Source of the DNA: Jacaranda mimosifolia
Lineage: Eukaryota > Streptophyta > Magnoliopsida > Lamiales > Bignoniaceae
Direction of reading: 5' to 3'
NCBI GenBank assembly: GCA_018894105.1
Contig: CM032121.1
Span: 35,620,230-35,684,229 of the forward strand
Length of the DNA: 64,000 bases
A model generated the notes under the pieces. The model was not told where the DNA came from and searched no databases. It saw only the letters and a list, made by a program, of their open reading frames with translations. Below are positions 46,750-59,331 of this stretch, piece by piece. Made by a program: the position numbers and the translations under genes. Position 1 is the first letter of the stretch. Each line of letters starts with the position of its first letter.

Positions 46750-47450
46750 TGGGGGAGTGGGGTTTGGGGTTGATTTGACATTAAATTTTTTTAATGCCTT
46801 CATCTATTTTTTGTTTGTAAGAATATAGAAAAATCAAAAATTGAGGTTGGATGCGATAGACTTGCGATATAGTGTGGAGATCTAAGATATTTTTTTCTCT
46901 ACAGTGCAGGATAAATTGCGACCGCAAGATAAGTTGTTTATAATTTTTTTTTTTTTCAATTTTTCGTTATTATTTTACAAATTATAGATTTTGCATATAT
47001 CTTGGCTGCAGGATGAGTTGGGTTTCTTTTTTTATTTTTATTTTTTATTTTAAAGAATTTTCTTTTTAATTTTATAAAATATATTTTTTGCCATGGTTTG
47101 CATGCTTTGTTTAGGGGGTTTGGGGCTGATTTGACATTAGTTTTTTATGCTTTTATCTATTTCTTGACTGTCAAAAATCAAAAATTGAGGCTGAAGTGCG
47201 ATAGACTTGCGATATGGTGTGGAGATCTGGAGTACTTTTCCTTTCTACAGTGCAGGATAAATTATGACCACAAGATGAGCTGTCCTTTTTTTTTCCTTTT
47301 TTTAATTTTTTGTTATTATTTTACAAAATGTAGCTTTTCCATATATCTTGACTGCCGGATGAGTTGGGTTTTCCCTTTTTTTTTTTGTTTTTAGATTTTT
47401 CATTTTAATTTTACAAAATATATTTTTACCCTGGTTTGCATGCTTTGTTT
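46750..47450 (+). repeat. Tandem duplication, unit about 350 bp
   Basis: 46750-47095 and 47110-47450 share GGGG(T/C)TGATTTGACATTA, GCGATAGACTTGCGATAT, TACAGTGCAGGATAAATT and GG(C/A)TG(C/A)(A/C)GGATGAGTTGGGTTT in the same order. Two copies, moderately diverged. No ORF conserved between them. Confidence 0.75.
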
Positions 47451-49280
47451 GATGTGTTTACTAGAGTTTATTTAGTATAAGAAATAATTTGCCCATTTCT
47501 ACGTGAGTCAGATGTTAGATGTTGGGTTTGAGTGGTTCTTCTGGATAGGTACCATGCTTCAGTTTTCTCTTTCTTTTGCTGGATTTAGAGTTTTTTTCCT
47601 TCTGATTTGTTAATGAGTGGGTGCTTTCATTAATTTAGTTTGAGTTTCTTTGTAGCTTTGTTATGGTTTTGGTCCTCTTCTTATATTTGTATTTTGTTGT
47701 GATGAATTGATATGTATGGGATTTCTTTTGGTTTTTAAAAATATAGTTATTATTTTTCTTTGCTTGGTGCTATCATGTTCTGTTTTGGGTATTCTTGTGT
47801 ATTTTAGTTTTTCAGAATGAGAGTTTTGGGTTTTGTTGTTGGTTTTTAAAAAAGTGGGATTTTTCATCTATTTAGTTGGATATTAATCATTTTTCGTATC
47901 GCGTCTTAATAGAAGAACTGGTATATGGTATTGTTTTCCGTTAATTAAGTGAAGCAGTTTTTTTGATTTTATTTGTTCTTTTTTTCAATATTATTTTTTG
48001 CTGGGTTTTCGGTCTTTTGCTTAAGTTTATGTTTTGTAATATTAGATTTATGTTTTGGGCATTCTTTTGGGTTTATGTGGCTGTATTAGGGTGTTTTTAT
48101 GCAATTTAATTTTTTACAATGAAGATTTTGAGTTTTTTGCTTCATTTGAAAAACATTATGGATTTCTCATGTGTTTTTGTTGGATGTTTGTTTTTAAAAT
48201 TGTGTTTTGGTAGAAGTCTTGATATATGATATTGTCTTTTTATCCAAAATTTCAGATTTTATTTTTAGAAATTTATTTGTTGTAACTTTTTATTTAAACG
48301 CTTTATGCAGTTTTATAGTTGGTTGACTGTCTTTGTAAAGAAATTTATGTGGAGAAGGAATTTTTGCATAGGAGGAAATTTCAGGTATGGTATGCATTTC
48401 ATCAAGTTTTTTAGGTTATCTAAGTTTTTCTTTCACTTAGAAGTGGTATTGCTATTTATGTTTTATTTTTTGCTTAGTGTATTTTGTTTTGATGTTGCTG
48501 ATTAATTGTGTATTTGTCTTAAACTTTGCTTTCTCTTAAACTTGGTGGGATGTCTCCTAATTTTGTAAAAAGTTAGCCCATCAAATAAAAAAATAAATAA
48601 ATAACTGAAATAATTTGTGTTAAATATGATTTACAACTTTCATATGTAGATCCCTCTTTGAGATGCTAAAGCCTAAAGCACAGCCAAGGAACCTTCTTGA
48701 TACCATTCTTTATAAGAGTTTTGAGTTACCATCCCACCACTTTAATTCTTGCAATCTCACATGCACCCTTTATCCAAACCAGGTGCCTCAATTATTTCAA
48801 GTCTTTCACTTTGCCCCTAAGAAATGGACACAAAGCAAAGTGGGCTTTTCTTTTTTTAGTTTTACCAAAATACCCTCATATTATCTTTTTCCTACAATTC
48901 CTTTAAAAAAAGTTTGGTTTTCTTGGTGTATATTGAGAAAAACGTTTTGAGGAAAAATATTACGAAATGTATGAAAAAATTTCTGATACATATAGTTTTT
49001 ATATAATTTTTTTTTTATTAGTGATTATTATTATAGTAAAATATTTGTATTAATGTAATAATTAAGATATTTAAATATATTTTTAATGATGTAATGATTG
49101 ATATAAATATAAATAAATAGGATATTGAAATATATATATTAATAGATAGAATTTAAAGAAAATAACATTTTTAAGTAACGTTAATTGATTTCTGAAGATA
49201 CTTGGAATTGTTATAGATATTTGCTTTTTATTATTATCTAAGGTCAAGAGTGCTTTTGCTTTCCAAAAATGTGTGCAGTA
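47451..49280 (+). other. AT/T-rich leader of the Helitron
   Basis: No gene supported. Open frames at 48305-48505 and 48663-48950 have no recognisable features. 48840-48960 is T-rich with AAAAAAGTTTGGTTTTCTTGG. Confidence 0.4.
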
Positions 49281-50829
49281 CAATGTTCTCAAAACTGGAC
49301 CGGACAAAGAACCGGCGACGTTACAGGTTACTGGTTGGACCGGTTGAACCACCGGTTCGACCGGTGTGACGTCATAATGACGTAATAATTATTTTTAATT
49401 TTATAAATATATATAATATAATTAATATATTGTAAAAAATAGAAAAATTCCAACAATATTGAAAAATAAAAAAAAAAATTCCATAATTTAGCCATTTTTT
49501 CCCTTCAAATGGTTCTTTAGAAAATTCCATTTATCTATTAATCAATTACAAATATGTAATATAATTCAAATAGTAACACACAACTATTTTATATTAATAC
49601 AAATGGCCATCCCTTCAAGTTTCAAGTTTAATATTTAACAAAATAAAACATATTCTTTCACACTAAATGTCCAATATATTCCAATAGAAATTAATAAAAC
49701 AACAACAAATTCAACCATCAATTATCCAAAATATAATCACATCATTGGACTTCAAATAAATAAACTTAAGTTTCAAAAACTACACTGTTGAAGATAATGA
49801 ACTATGGAATGAAAATCTTGCAATTTTTTCTTGTTTACAGCAGCAGCAGAAGTGTAGCAGCAGCAGAACGCAGAGGAAGAGGCAAGGAAAGCTGGAAGGA
49901 AATGGAAAGGAAAGGAAAAGTGGAAAAGGAAGAAAACCGAAGGAAAAGTGTATCAATTAGCCATTAGATTTTAATTTTTCAAAATTGGTCAACAGTGAAC
50001 AGTAGTCAAAATTGGTAGGTAAATATATATATATATAAAATAAAAAATAAAATTGAACTGGTCGAACCGGGACCGGTTCGACCGGTTCCAAACCGGTCCA
50101 AGCGCGACCGGTTTGGAGGTGTAATTCGGACCAGACCAGCCACCGATTACTGGTCGAACCGGCCAGTTCGGTCCGAATTACACCTCCAAACTGGTCGCGC
50201 TCAGACCGGTTTGGAACCGGTCGAACCGGTCCCGATTCGATCGGTTCATGACCGGTTCAATTTTTTTTTATTTTTTATATATATATATATATTTACCTAT
50301 CAATTTTGACTACTGTTCACTGTTGACCAATTTTGAAAAATTAAAACCTAATGGCTAATTGATACACTTTTCCTTCGGTTTTCTTCCTTTTCCACTTTTC
50401 CTTTCCTTTCCATTTCCTTCCAGCTTTCCTTGCCTCTTCCTCTGCGTTCTGCTGCTGTTTGCTGCTGCTACACTTCTGCTGCTGCTGTAAACAAGAAAAA
50501 ATTGCAAGATTTTCATTCCATAGTTCATTATCTTCAATAGTGTAGTTTTTGAAACTTAAGTTTATTTGTTTGAAGTCCAATGATGTGATTATATTTTGGA
50601 TAATTGATGGTTGAAGAACCATTTGAAGGGAAAAAATGGCTAAATTATGGAGATTTTTTTTTTATTTTTCAATATTGTTGGAATTTTTTTATTTTTTACA
50701 ATATATTAATTATATTATATATATTTATAAAATTAAAAATAATTATTACGTCATTATGACGTCACACCGGTCGAACCAGTAACCGGTAACGTCGCCGATT
50801 CTTTGTCCGGTCCGATTTTGAGAACATTG
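49281..50829. mobile_element. Long fold-back (inverted-repeat) element with GAACCGGT repeats
   Basis: The arms 49281-~50125 and ~50140-50829 are inverted copies of each other. They start CAATGTTCTCAAAACTGGAC and end with its inverse GTCCGGTCCGATTTTGAGAA CATTG. The right arm lacks about 200 bp of the left arm (about 49515-49715). The centre (50040-50240) is made of GAACCGGTC/GACCGGTTC units around a short loop. Mid-arm GCAGCAGCAG / CTGCTGCTGC and purine-rich GGAAAGGAAAGG tracts are mirrored. No clear TSD. The minus-strand frames at 50341-50622 fall within an arm and look spurious. Confidence 0.85.
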
Positions 50830-53800
50830 AGTAAGTGAGTAGTGCCCTTGTGAACAGTGGGCAAAGTATTGATTATTTAGTCAGGTTGTTTTTACACTGC
50901 TGTTTCAAAATCTTGGACCAACTCTAGGAAAAAGTGTCTCAACGTATGGATTTTATTTTTAGTAAAGTATTTAAAATTGATTATGATAAAAGAAATATTT
51001 TCAGGTTTTGTGAGTGCAGTATCGTGAGAAGTTCAGTTTGTTTATATATTGAATTTTCATTGATTTAGTTTTATTTATGATAGTTGGAATGAATTTTTGA
51101 AATTCAGAAAATAAGGATAGAATTTATGTATATTGAATTATATTGAGATGCCAGTTTTTGATGATTGGGATTTGAGTTTTTCTTTGTTAGTTGTTTCTTG
51201 TTTTAGACTGTTAAGCATTTTGTGGATTTTTATAAATTTAGGTTACTGTTTGCTATGTTTGTTAAAATGTAGGTTGCTTCATTTTTGTTTGATTTATATG
51301 TTTTAGTTCAATATCTGTATTGTTGTAAAATTAAGTTTATATTTGTTTTGCCAATATATATGTTATGTGAAATTCATTCTGTTCTATGTGAAAAGCTGTT
51401 TCTTCAACTTGTGTGCATTTATAGTTGCTAATCTGTTAAATTTGAAAAGTTGTTTGTTTAACTTATGTGTATTTATAGTTGCATACATAAAATACATGTT
51501 AATATAATTTTAAATACTTAGGTATTAAGTATAATTTTATGTATATAATTAATTGAAATATTTATCTTGAATTTTTTATTATATATTTAAATCTATAAAT
51601 AATTTTTGGGTTTACTTCGGTCGGTCTTATGCAAAAATTTGTGGCTATTTTTTTAAGTGATGATGTTTTCTTTTATTAGATAAATTAAATTTTCTAGGTT
51701 CTCTGATCAAATATCAGTATTTATAGTTTCCATGTTCTACTTTTTAATTAATTTCTTAATAAAAATTCTTATATGAATTGATTTGCTGAATATGTATAGA
51801 AATATTTTACTGTATGGTTATATATGTTACTTGAATAACTAACTTATTTTAAAATTTAGTTTATATTTGTTTAGTTAATAGTTGTGTTACATTAAAATTA
51901 ATTTTGATTAAAAATATTGTATTTGTATTATGTGAATGTATAGTAATATTTATAAGATTTATCAATATCCATTTAAATAGTTATATTTTATTATTATAGT
52001 GTTGATATATTGAATCTGCATATGTATATAAATCAAAAGTTTATTTTAATTTTTAAGTTTATGAATAATTAATTAATTAGCTAAGTCAGTTATATGAGTT
52101 GTTTTGCTCAATATATATTCTAAAAATTTTGTATGCTTATATATTAGTTAAATTATTAATTTAACATTTAGCTTACATTTGTTCCCCACCCCCTTCTCAA
52201 TACAAAATATCAAGATCTGCGTCATCCAAACTCAATGGAATCAAATGACCCATTGTCAAATTTTTTAGTATTAAACGATAATTACAAAAAAAATTATGAT
52301 AAGTCATAACAATAACTTTTATTTAACCTAAGTTATTATTGCACATGTGTAAAATTAATTCACAAAGAGCTTCCACATTGTATAAGAGAGAAGAGGATGA
52401 AGATACTTAAAAAATATATGAAGCTGATCATAAGGTATCATTAAAGACAACAGAGATGGATATGAAACCAAACATTTTTTATTCACTACGTATGGCTCAT
52501 AATAACTACATTTAAAAAAAAAAAGAAAAAAGAAAAAAAAATCACTTTTCAGAAATCGTATCCGGATTACTAAGTTAAAAAGAAGAGAAAGTTATTCCCT
52601 ATTTATTTATTTATTTCTCTGAAAAAAATAAATAAATTATTTGTATTTAAGGCATCTTGAATTAATGTTGTAAGGCCTTTTAGCAGTAACTCTCATTTAT
52701 TCCTTCATGATGATATACCGCTTTATAAATTGTTTGATTTCAGCCACCTCTCTGAATGGAATCCCACTTTGTTCATTGGCTTTGTTCTTTGAACTTGATC
52801 AATTGATTTAATTAATTAAGTTTCATCAATTTAATGTGTTAAGAAATGCATAGGAATATGCAATTTTGATTTGAGGGACGAAATTAAATTTTTACAAAGT
52901 ACGTAAACCGACTTTATTAACAAAATTAAAATTTTAATTTCTTGTGCTGCTCTTTAGAATATATCTCAAATTATGGATTTATAGTTCGACTTATGTTTTA
53001 TTTTTAAAGTTGTTTGATAATTTAATTTTTTGTCTATTTTTTTTTTTTTACAAATTTATATCAATTTTTTTTTTTTTGCAGAATGTAAATACTGTTGTAA
53101 CTTTTTTTTTTTTTTTTGCTAATCTAAATGTTGCTATCAAATATTTATATCTTCTATATTTTTTAGCTTTCTTATATTATTTCAATAAATTTTAATATTA
53201 ATTTACAACTAAAATTTAATAATTAATTAAATAAAAAATATATTTTATTAAAATATATATTTAAAATAAATGTATTTAATTATGTCAACGGGCATGGCAT
53301 ATTTCTATAATTTTGGGAACTTAATTTTATCCATTTAAGATGGTGTCTTTTTTTATATCTTTATTTTAATCTTTTAGTTATGTGTTCAAGTTTATAAATA
53401 ATTAACTATTTAGTAAAGTTGGACACATTTGTAAAGTTAATTTTTCTTTTTTTTTGGTAAAAAAAAATTGTTTCTGTATACTGTTTATATATAATTAAAT
53501 ATATAAAATATTTATTGTTATAAATTATATACAGTTAAATTATTTAATCAGAAATTTTTTAATGCAGTATGTATATATGTGTGTGTGTTTGTAATCTGTT
53601 AATGCAGTAAGTGTGTGCGAGTGTGTGTGTGTTAGGAATCTGTTAATGCAGTGAATAAATATGCATGTGTATATAAAGATTAGAGTTGTAATTTATAATT
53701 AAATATATAAACTCGTGAATCACTTAAATTTTTTTTTTTTTTTAAGAAAATAATGTGCTATTGTGTCTGATATAATTTTTAAGAGTAAAATGTTTTGCTC

Positions 53801-54157
53801 TTGTTTGCAGCCGTTTGGTTCTGGGTAAGTATCCTAACTATTTCATATACTTGAATTACGTTGTGTTTTCATACTGTTGACTACTTGTGTTTTATTATTT
53901 GTTTTTTGTTTATTATTTTTGAAATGTTTTATCGTTTCAATTTAATCTGTTTATGTTTATTGATGTGTTTATGTTAATTCATTTTATTTTCTGTATGTTA
54001 TCCAATATTTATTGTTCTTAATTTTAGTTTTTATAGTCTATTTTGTAAAGGTTTATGTAAATCAAAATGTAAATTTATTTTATAACACGATATTTTATAT
54101 TGTTTTAAAATAGAAGCTGTCCGTGTATCGCTTGGAAGTTAAGGACATTGATGATAA
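50830..54157 (+). other. AT-rich leader before the RepHel gene
   Basis: No protein-coding feature. 51392-51485 has a tandem duplication of about 57 bp (TGAAAAG(C/T)TGTTT...ATTTATAGTTGC). 53600-53655 repeats AATCTGTTAATGCAGT(A/G) with TG-rich spacers. At 53808-53832 TTTGCAG|CCGTTTGGTTCTGG|GTAAGT has exon form and may be a 5' UTR exon. Poly-T runs at 53040-53120 and 53728-53745. Confidence 0.4.
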
Positions 54158-57100
54158 ATGAATCCTATTGAAGAGAGAAAAAGAAAAATTAGAGAAAAAA
54201 CAAGAGCATCATATCAAAACATGTCTCAAGAAGATAAAGAATGGTTGTTGGAACACCGTAGAAATAAATATCAAGAACGAGTTGGTAGGCGCAAGCTCGC
54301 ATTACCAACCCCAAATGATAGCTTAAATATGGAAATTAATATGAATTGCCATCCAATTAATAGCGCTGAAAATACAACATTTTCCCGTCATATTTTCCGC
54401 CGAAATAGTTCACGTAGAGAAGCTATGTCTGAAAATGTATTCCAAAATGATGTGATTAGTAGAATGCATGCTTCTTCTTCGACTACTACTACAATCCCTA
54501 CACGTTTTCAACGTCTTTTGACACTTCCAAATACTCCTTGGGTTCTACCACAAGCTCTATTTTGTCACTATTGCAATGCAAAAAAATTCTATCATGAGCC
54601 TCCTTCCTTTTGCTGTGCAAATGGTGATGTTTGTTTAGCGCCTATCTCCTGTAATCCAATATTAGAGCATCTCTTTGCTTATGATACAACAAGCGTTGGA
54701 ATTAGATTCAGGCGAAGAGTTCGTACTTATAATAATAATCTTGCTCTTACGTCTATTGGAATGAAAACTGATCCTAATTTTTGTTGGAGTAATCAAGGTA
54801 TATATACTTTAAAAGTAAATGGTCAAGTTTCTCATAAATTAGAATCATTTAATAATTCTATAGAGCTCCCAAAACGTCTTCAATTATTCTTTTTAGATAC
54901 AGCTGATGATATTTGAAATGATGCTCTTAAAAAGTATGATCTTGGAGCTAATATTCTTGACTTACTTCTTAAAGCTCTAGAAGAAAATCCATACTTCAAA
55001 ATTTTTAAGCGTATGCGTTCTTGGGATGGTTTAGAAAACTTCAGAGTTGTGTTGCGCACGTATCCTCAATTAAACCAAAAGACACATAATATTCCAACTA
55101 TTGAACAAATTGCTGGAATTTGGGATGAAACATTTGATGAGATTGAAGATATGAATCGAATTAAAGTATATGGCTCAGACAATTGTAGTCATACAATTTT
55201 ATATTACTATAGTTGTTATGATCCTTTACAATATCCACTCCTTTTCCCACTTGGTCAGCCTGATTGGCATACTGGTATTGAGCGTTCCACGACATATAGA
55301 AATAGAAGAAAACAATGCCAACATTATAATATAGTCTTCCCTATTGTGGGACAATCAGCAGCTGATTTTGTGCAATTAGAAAATGAAGGTAATTTTTATA
55401 ATAGCCTTATATAAATATTATGTATTTTTTATTTTTAAATATTATACTTATAATAATTCACCATTTTTGCAGTTTATTTACGAAATAAAAACAAGAAGTC
55501 CAACATCTCCTGTCGTGAATACACTGCTTATAAATGTCAAATACGAGAGAATATCTTCAATTGCATTCTTCATTCAGGAGGCTAGGACAACAGTATAGTA
55601 TAGATTCTTACAGAAAAATAGAAACGCAATGGTTGGATTTTTATAGAACGGAGCAACAACAATTCGATACTAGAACAGAAACTTTACAAGGAATAGTTGA
55701 TTCTTTGGGAGTAGATGGTTTAAATGATGCAACAAAAATAGGATGACGTATTTTATTACCCTCATCTTTTATAGGTGGTCCAAGAGATATGATGAAAAGA
55801 TATGTCAATGCAATGGTTTTAGTTCAAAGGTATGGAAACCCCGATCTATTTATTACAATGACTTGTAATCCAAATTGGAAAGAAATCAAAGATCATCTTT
55901 TGCCAGTTGAGCAGCCTAATGATCGCCCTGATTTAGTTGCTCGTGTTTTTCGTGCTAAGCTTGAAGAATTTAAAGAAGAAGTAATAAAAAATAAGCTTTT
56001 TGGAGAAGTAGCTGCATATGTTTATGTTGTAGAATATCAAAAAAGAGGGCTACCGCATGCTCATTGTATACTTATTTTAAAAGATCGACATAAATTAAAT
56101 ACTCCAGAATTATATGATACTATTATAAGCGCTGAAATACCTGATGAGAGTAATTCTATGTTGCGCTCTTATGTTATTTCTCATATGATGCATGGGCCTT
56201 GTGGTGCAAGCAATCCAAAAAATGTTTGTATGAGAGATGGTCATTGCAAAAATAAATACCCTAAAGATTTTTGTGATATAACAAATCATAGTAAATTTAA
56301 TTATCCAAATTATAGGCGACGAAATGATGGTAAAAAAGTTTTTGTACGTAATGTATATTTAGATAATAGATACGTTGTTCCTTATTGTCCATATCTTGTA
56401 GCAAAGTTTAATTGTCATATAAATGTAGAAATATGTTCTGATTTTAACCTTGTGAAGTATCTTTATAAGTATATATATAAAGGTCATGATAGGATTTGTT
56501 ATAATATAGTTAATGATTCTTTTATTGACAAGTTTGATGAAATTAAAGATTTTCAAAAGGGACGTTGGATATCAGCTGTAGAAGCTTATTGGCGAATTTA
56601 TAGTTTTGATATTACTCAAATGTATCCATCAGTAATAATTTTGCCTATTCACTTACCTAATGGACAATATGTGTGTTTTGGTAGAAATAGGAATTTGAAT
56701 GATATTCTTTCAAACTCATTTATAGGAAAAACAATGCTAACTGAGTTTTTTTGGATGAATTCAAATGATCTAATGGCTAAAAAATTAAATCTTCTTTATA
56801 AAGAATTTTCTGAGCATTTTGTTTGGGAACAAAAGTATGGAAAATGGAAACTTCGAAAAAAACAAATTGTCATTGGTAGAATTGCTATTGTTGATCCTTT
56901 GGAAGGAGAACGGTATTTTTTGAAAATTTTGTTGTCTAATCTAAGAGCTCCAAAATCATTTGAAGATCTTTTAACTATTGGAAATAAACAATATACAAGT
57001 TTTCGAGACGCTGCAATGCATCGTGGTTTACTTGAATCAGATATTTATGCAGAGCAATGTCTTAAAGAAGCTTCTCATTTTGAAATGCCATATACTTTAA

Positions 57101-58878
57101 GAAAACTTTTTGCAATTTTATTAGTGCATTATTTTCCACCTAATCCAAAAGAACTTTTTGATAAATTTTTTCATGTGTTGTCTGATGACTATAGAAAAAA
57201 CTATCAATTTTCACAAGTTGAAATAGAAAATAAAACTTTGCAGAGCATTGAAGAGTTTCTTATGTCTATGGGTAAATCTATTTATGATTATTCTTTGAGC
57301 CATCGATTTCGAAGTTTAACTGAAGAAGAAAGATTCACAAAAGAATTAGCATATGAGAAAAGCTTAATTCCTACAAAAGAGGATTTATTGAGTATAGGAA
57401 AACTAAATAGAATGCAAAAGAAAGCTTTTATTTCTGTAATTAGTAAAATTAATTCTAATGAACCAGGAGCATTTTTTATTGATGGACCAAGAGGTACAGG
57501 TAAAACATTTTTATATAGAGCTTTACTTGCATATGTTCGATCAAAAGGTCTAATTGCTTTAGCAGTAGCAACTTCAGGTGTAGCAGCTTCTCTTTTACCT
57601 GGTGGTCGAACTGCACATTCTAAGTTTAAGTTACCTATTGAAACTGAAGAAAAAAATGAAGCAAAGATTAGTAAACAATCAAGTCTTGCTAAAATGATTC
57701 TTATTGAAAAATTGATTATATGGGACGAAGCGTCAATGGCTAATCGAAAAATTATTGAAGCTTTTAACAGACTTTTGCAAGATATAACAGATGAAAAGGA
57801 TGTTCTTTTTGGAGGAAAAGTTGTTGTTTTTGGAGGCGATTTTAGGCAAACACTTCCTATAGTACCTCAAGGAACTAGACAACACATGATAGATGCAAGT
57901 TTTGTTGCGTCAAATATTTGGCCTTACCTTAAGAAAATAAAGCTTGAGGAAAATATTAGAGCAAAAGATGATCCATTATTTACATCATTTTTGTTGAGAG
58001 TTGGTGATGGTGTAGAGCCTTTTTTGTTTGAAGATAATATTTATATTCCAGATAATATATTTTTGCCATTTACAGATCAAGCTTGTTCTTTACAACAATT
58101 AATTAATTTTGTTTTTCCATGTATAGAATCCTATTTATATGAGCCATATGACTTGATAAGTAGAGCTATACTAACCCCAAAAAATGAATGTATGATAGAA
58201 ATAAATAATATACTTATTAATAAGCTCCCTGGTGAACAAAAAGAATACATTAGTTACAATAAAGCTAGCAATTCACACGATCAAGTTCAATATGAAGATT
58301 TTTTTTCTACAGTTGTTTCCAGCAGCTTACCTCCACATAAATTAGTTCTTAAAAAAAATACTCCAATTATGTTATTACGGAATATAAATCCAGTTGAAGG
58401 TCTTTGTAATGGAACTTTATTAATTTGTTGTAGACTAGGAGAAAATTTTATTGAAGCTCAAATAGCTACAGGAGATCATAAAGGTAATTTAGTATTTATA
58501 CCACGAATACCTTTGGAATGTACAGACAAAGAGAAATGCCCGATACCTTTTAAAAGATTTCAATTTCCTATTAAGCCATGCTTTGCCATGACAATTAATA
58601 AGGCTCAAGGTCAAACACTTGATTATGTTGGTATATATTTACCACAACCTGTATTTTCACATGGCCAATTGTATGTTGCGTTATCTCGTGCAAAAAAATC
58701 AGCTTCTGTTAAAGTTTTGATTGAGCCAGCATTGAATGAAGGAGGATCCCAGCAATTTACAAAAAATATAGTATACGATGAAGTTTATAAATTAATTGAT
58801 AGAGGTAGACTTTTATTCTGTGCAGTCTTATACTTTATTTTATATTGGCTACTCTTCAGATTTTTCAAATGTATTTGA
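54158..58878 (+). pseudogene. Helitron RepHel protein (HUH replication initiator plus Pif1-type helicase), lightly damaged
   Basis: N-terminal region 54158-55387 (basic start, CHYCNAKKFYHEP zinc-like motif). Intron 55388-~55472 (GTAATT...TTTTTGCAG). Then Helitron_like_N/Rep: HUH motif RGLPHAHCILIL (~56045-56080) and two-tyrosine motif KYLYKYIYKGHDR (~56455-56495). Then helicase: Walker A GPRGTGKTF (~57485), Walker B IIWDEASM (~57715), FGGDFRQTLPIV (~57835), INKAQGQTL (~58595) and VALSRAKKS (~58675). Damage: stop at 54914-54916, a 1 bp frame change near 55575, and a stop at 55744-55746. The last 1029 codons (55789-58878) are open. In the family this protein nicks and unwinds DNA for rolling-circle transposition. 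Confidence 0.9.
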
Positions 58879-58995
58879 CAATAACTTGCGTACTTTATGC
58901 GAATCTATTTTGCTATTATTTACGCTATATCTAATTTCAATATTAATTTCTTTAGCACCTATAGAAATAATAAATTCTTTTCTTTATATTTCTAG

Positions 58996-59158
58996 GTACT
59001 TTTGACAAAAATGCAACAGTTGATGCTAATTAAGGATGTAACACCAATGTTAGCAAGTTGGTCTGTCAAGGTTTTGGTTGAATCAAAAAGTGCTGAGCGT
59101 CAATCAAATCGCAGTCCTAGAAGATACCAACACATCACATTGGTTGATGAAACGGTAT
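58996..59158 (+). pseudogene. RPA1-like OB-fold exon of the Helitron
   Basis: The frame MLIKDVTPMLASWSVKVLVE, then SNRSPRRYQHITLVDE, matches the first OB-fold of the replication-protein-A-like proteins that plant Helitrons encode next to RepHel. It would bind single-stranded DNA. The exon follows a TTTCTAG acceptor-like site near 58997. Further exons were not found before or after the hAT insertion, so the gene is probably truncated. Confidence 0.7.
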
Positions 59159-59331
59159 TTGTCTTATATTTTTTTTACTTTTTGTCAACTAATTGTTTTA
59201 TAGTCTAAAAAACTGCAGTAATTTTTTTATGTCAAAATATTTGAAAAACAAGGTCCTATATATTTGCAAGATACAATTAGGAATACATTGCTTTCTTAAA
59301 TGCTGATATCTAATCATGTATTTGCTCTACT

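Noticed and set aside
50341..50622. 93-residue minus-strand frame with a Lys/Gln-rich tail
   Set aside because: Lies within an arm of the fold-back element, and the mirrored arm has the same sequence; composition comes from purine tracts.
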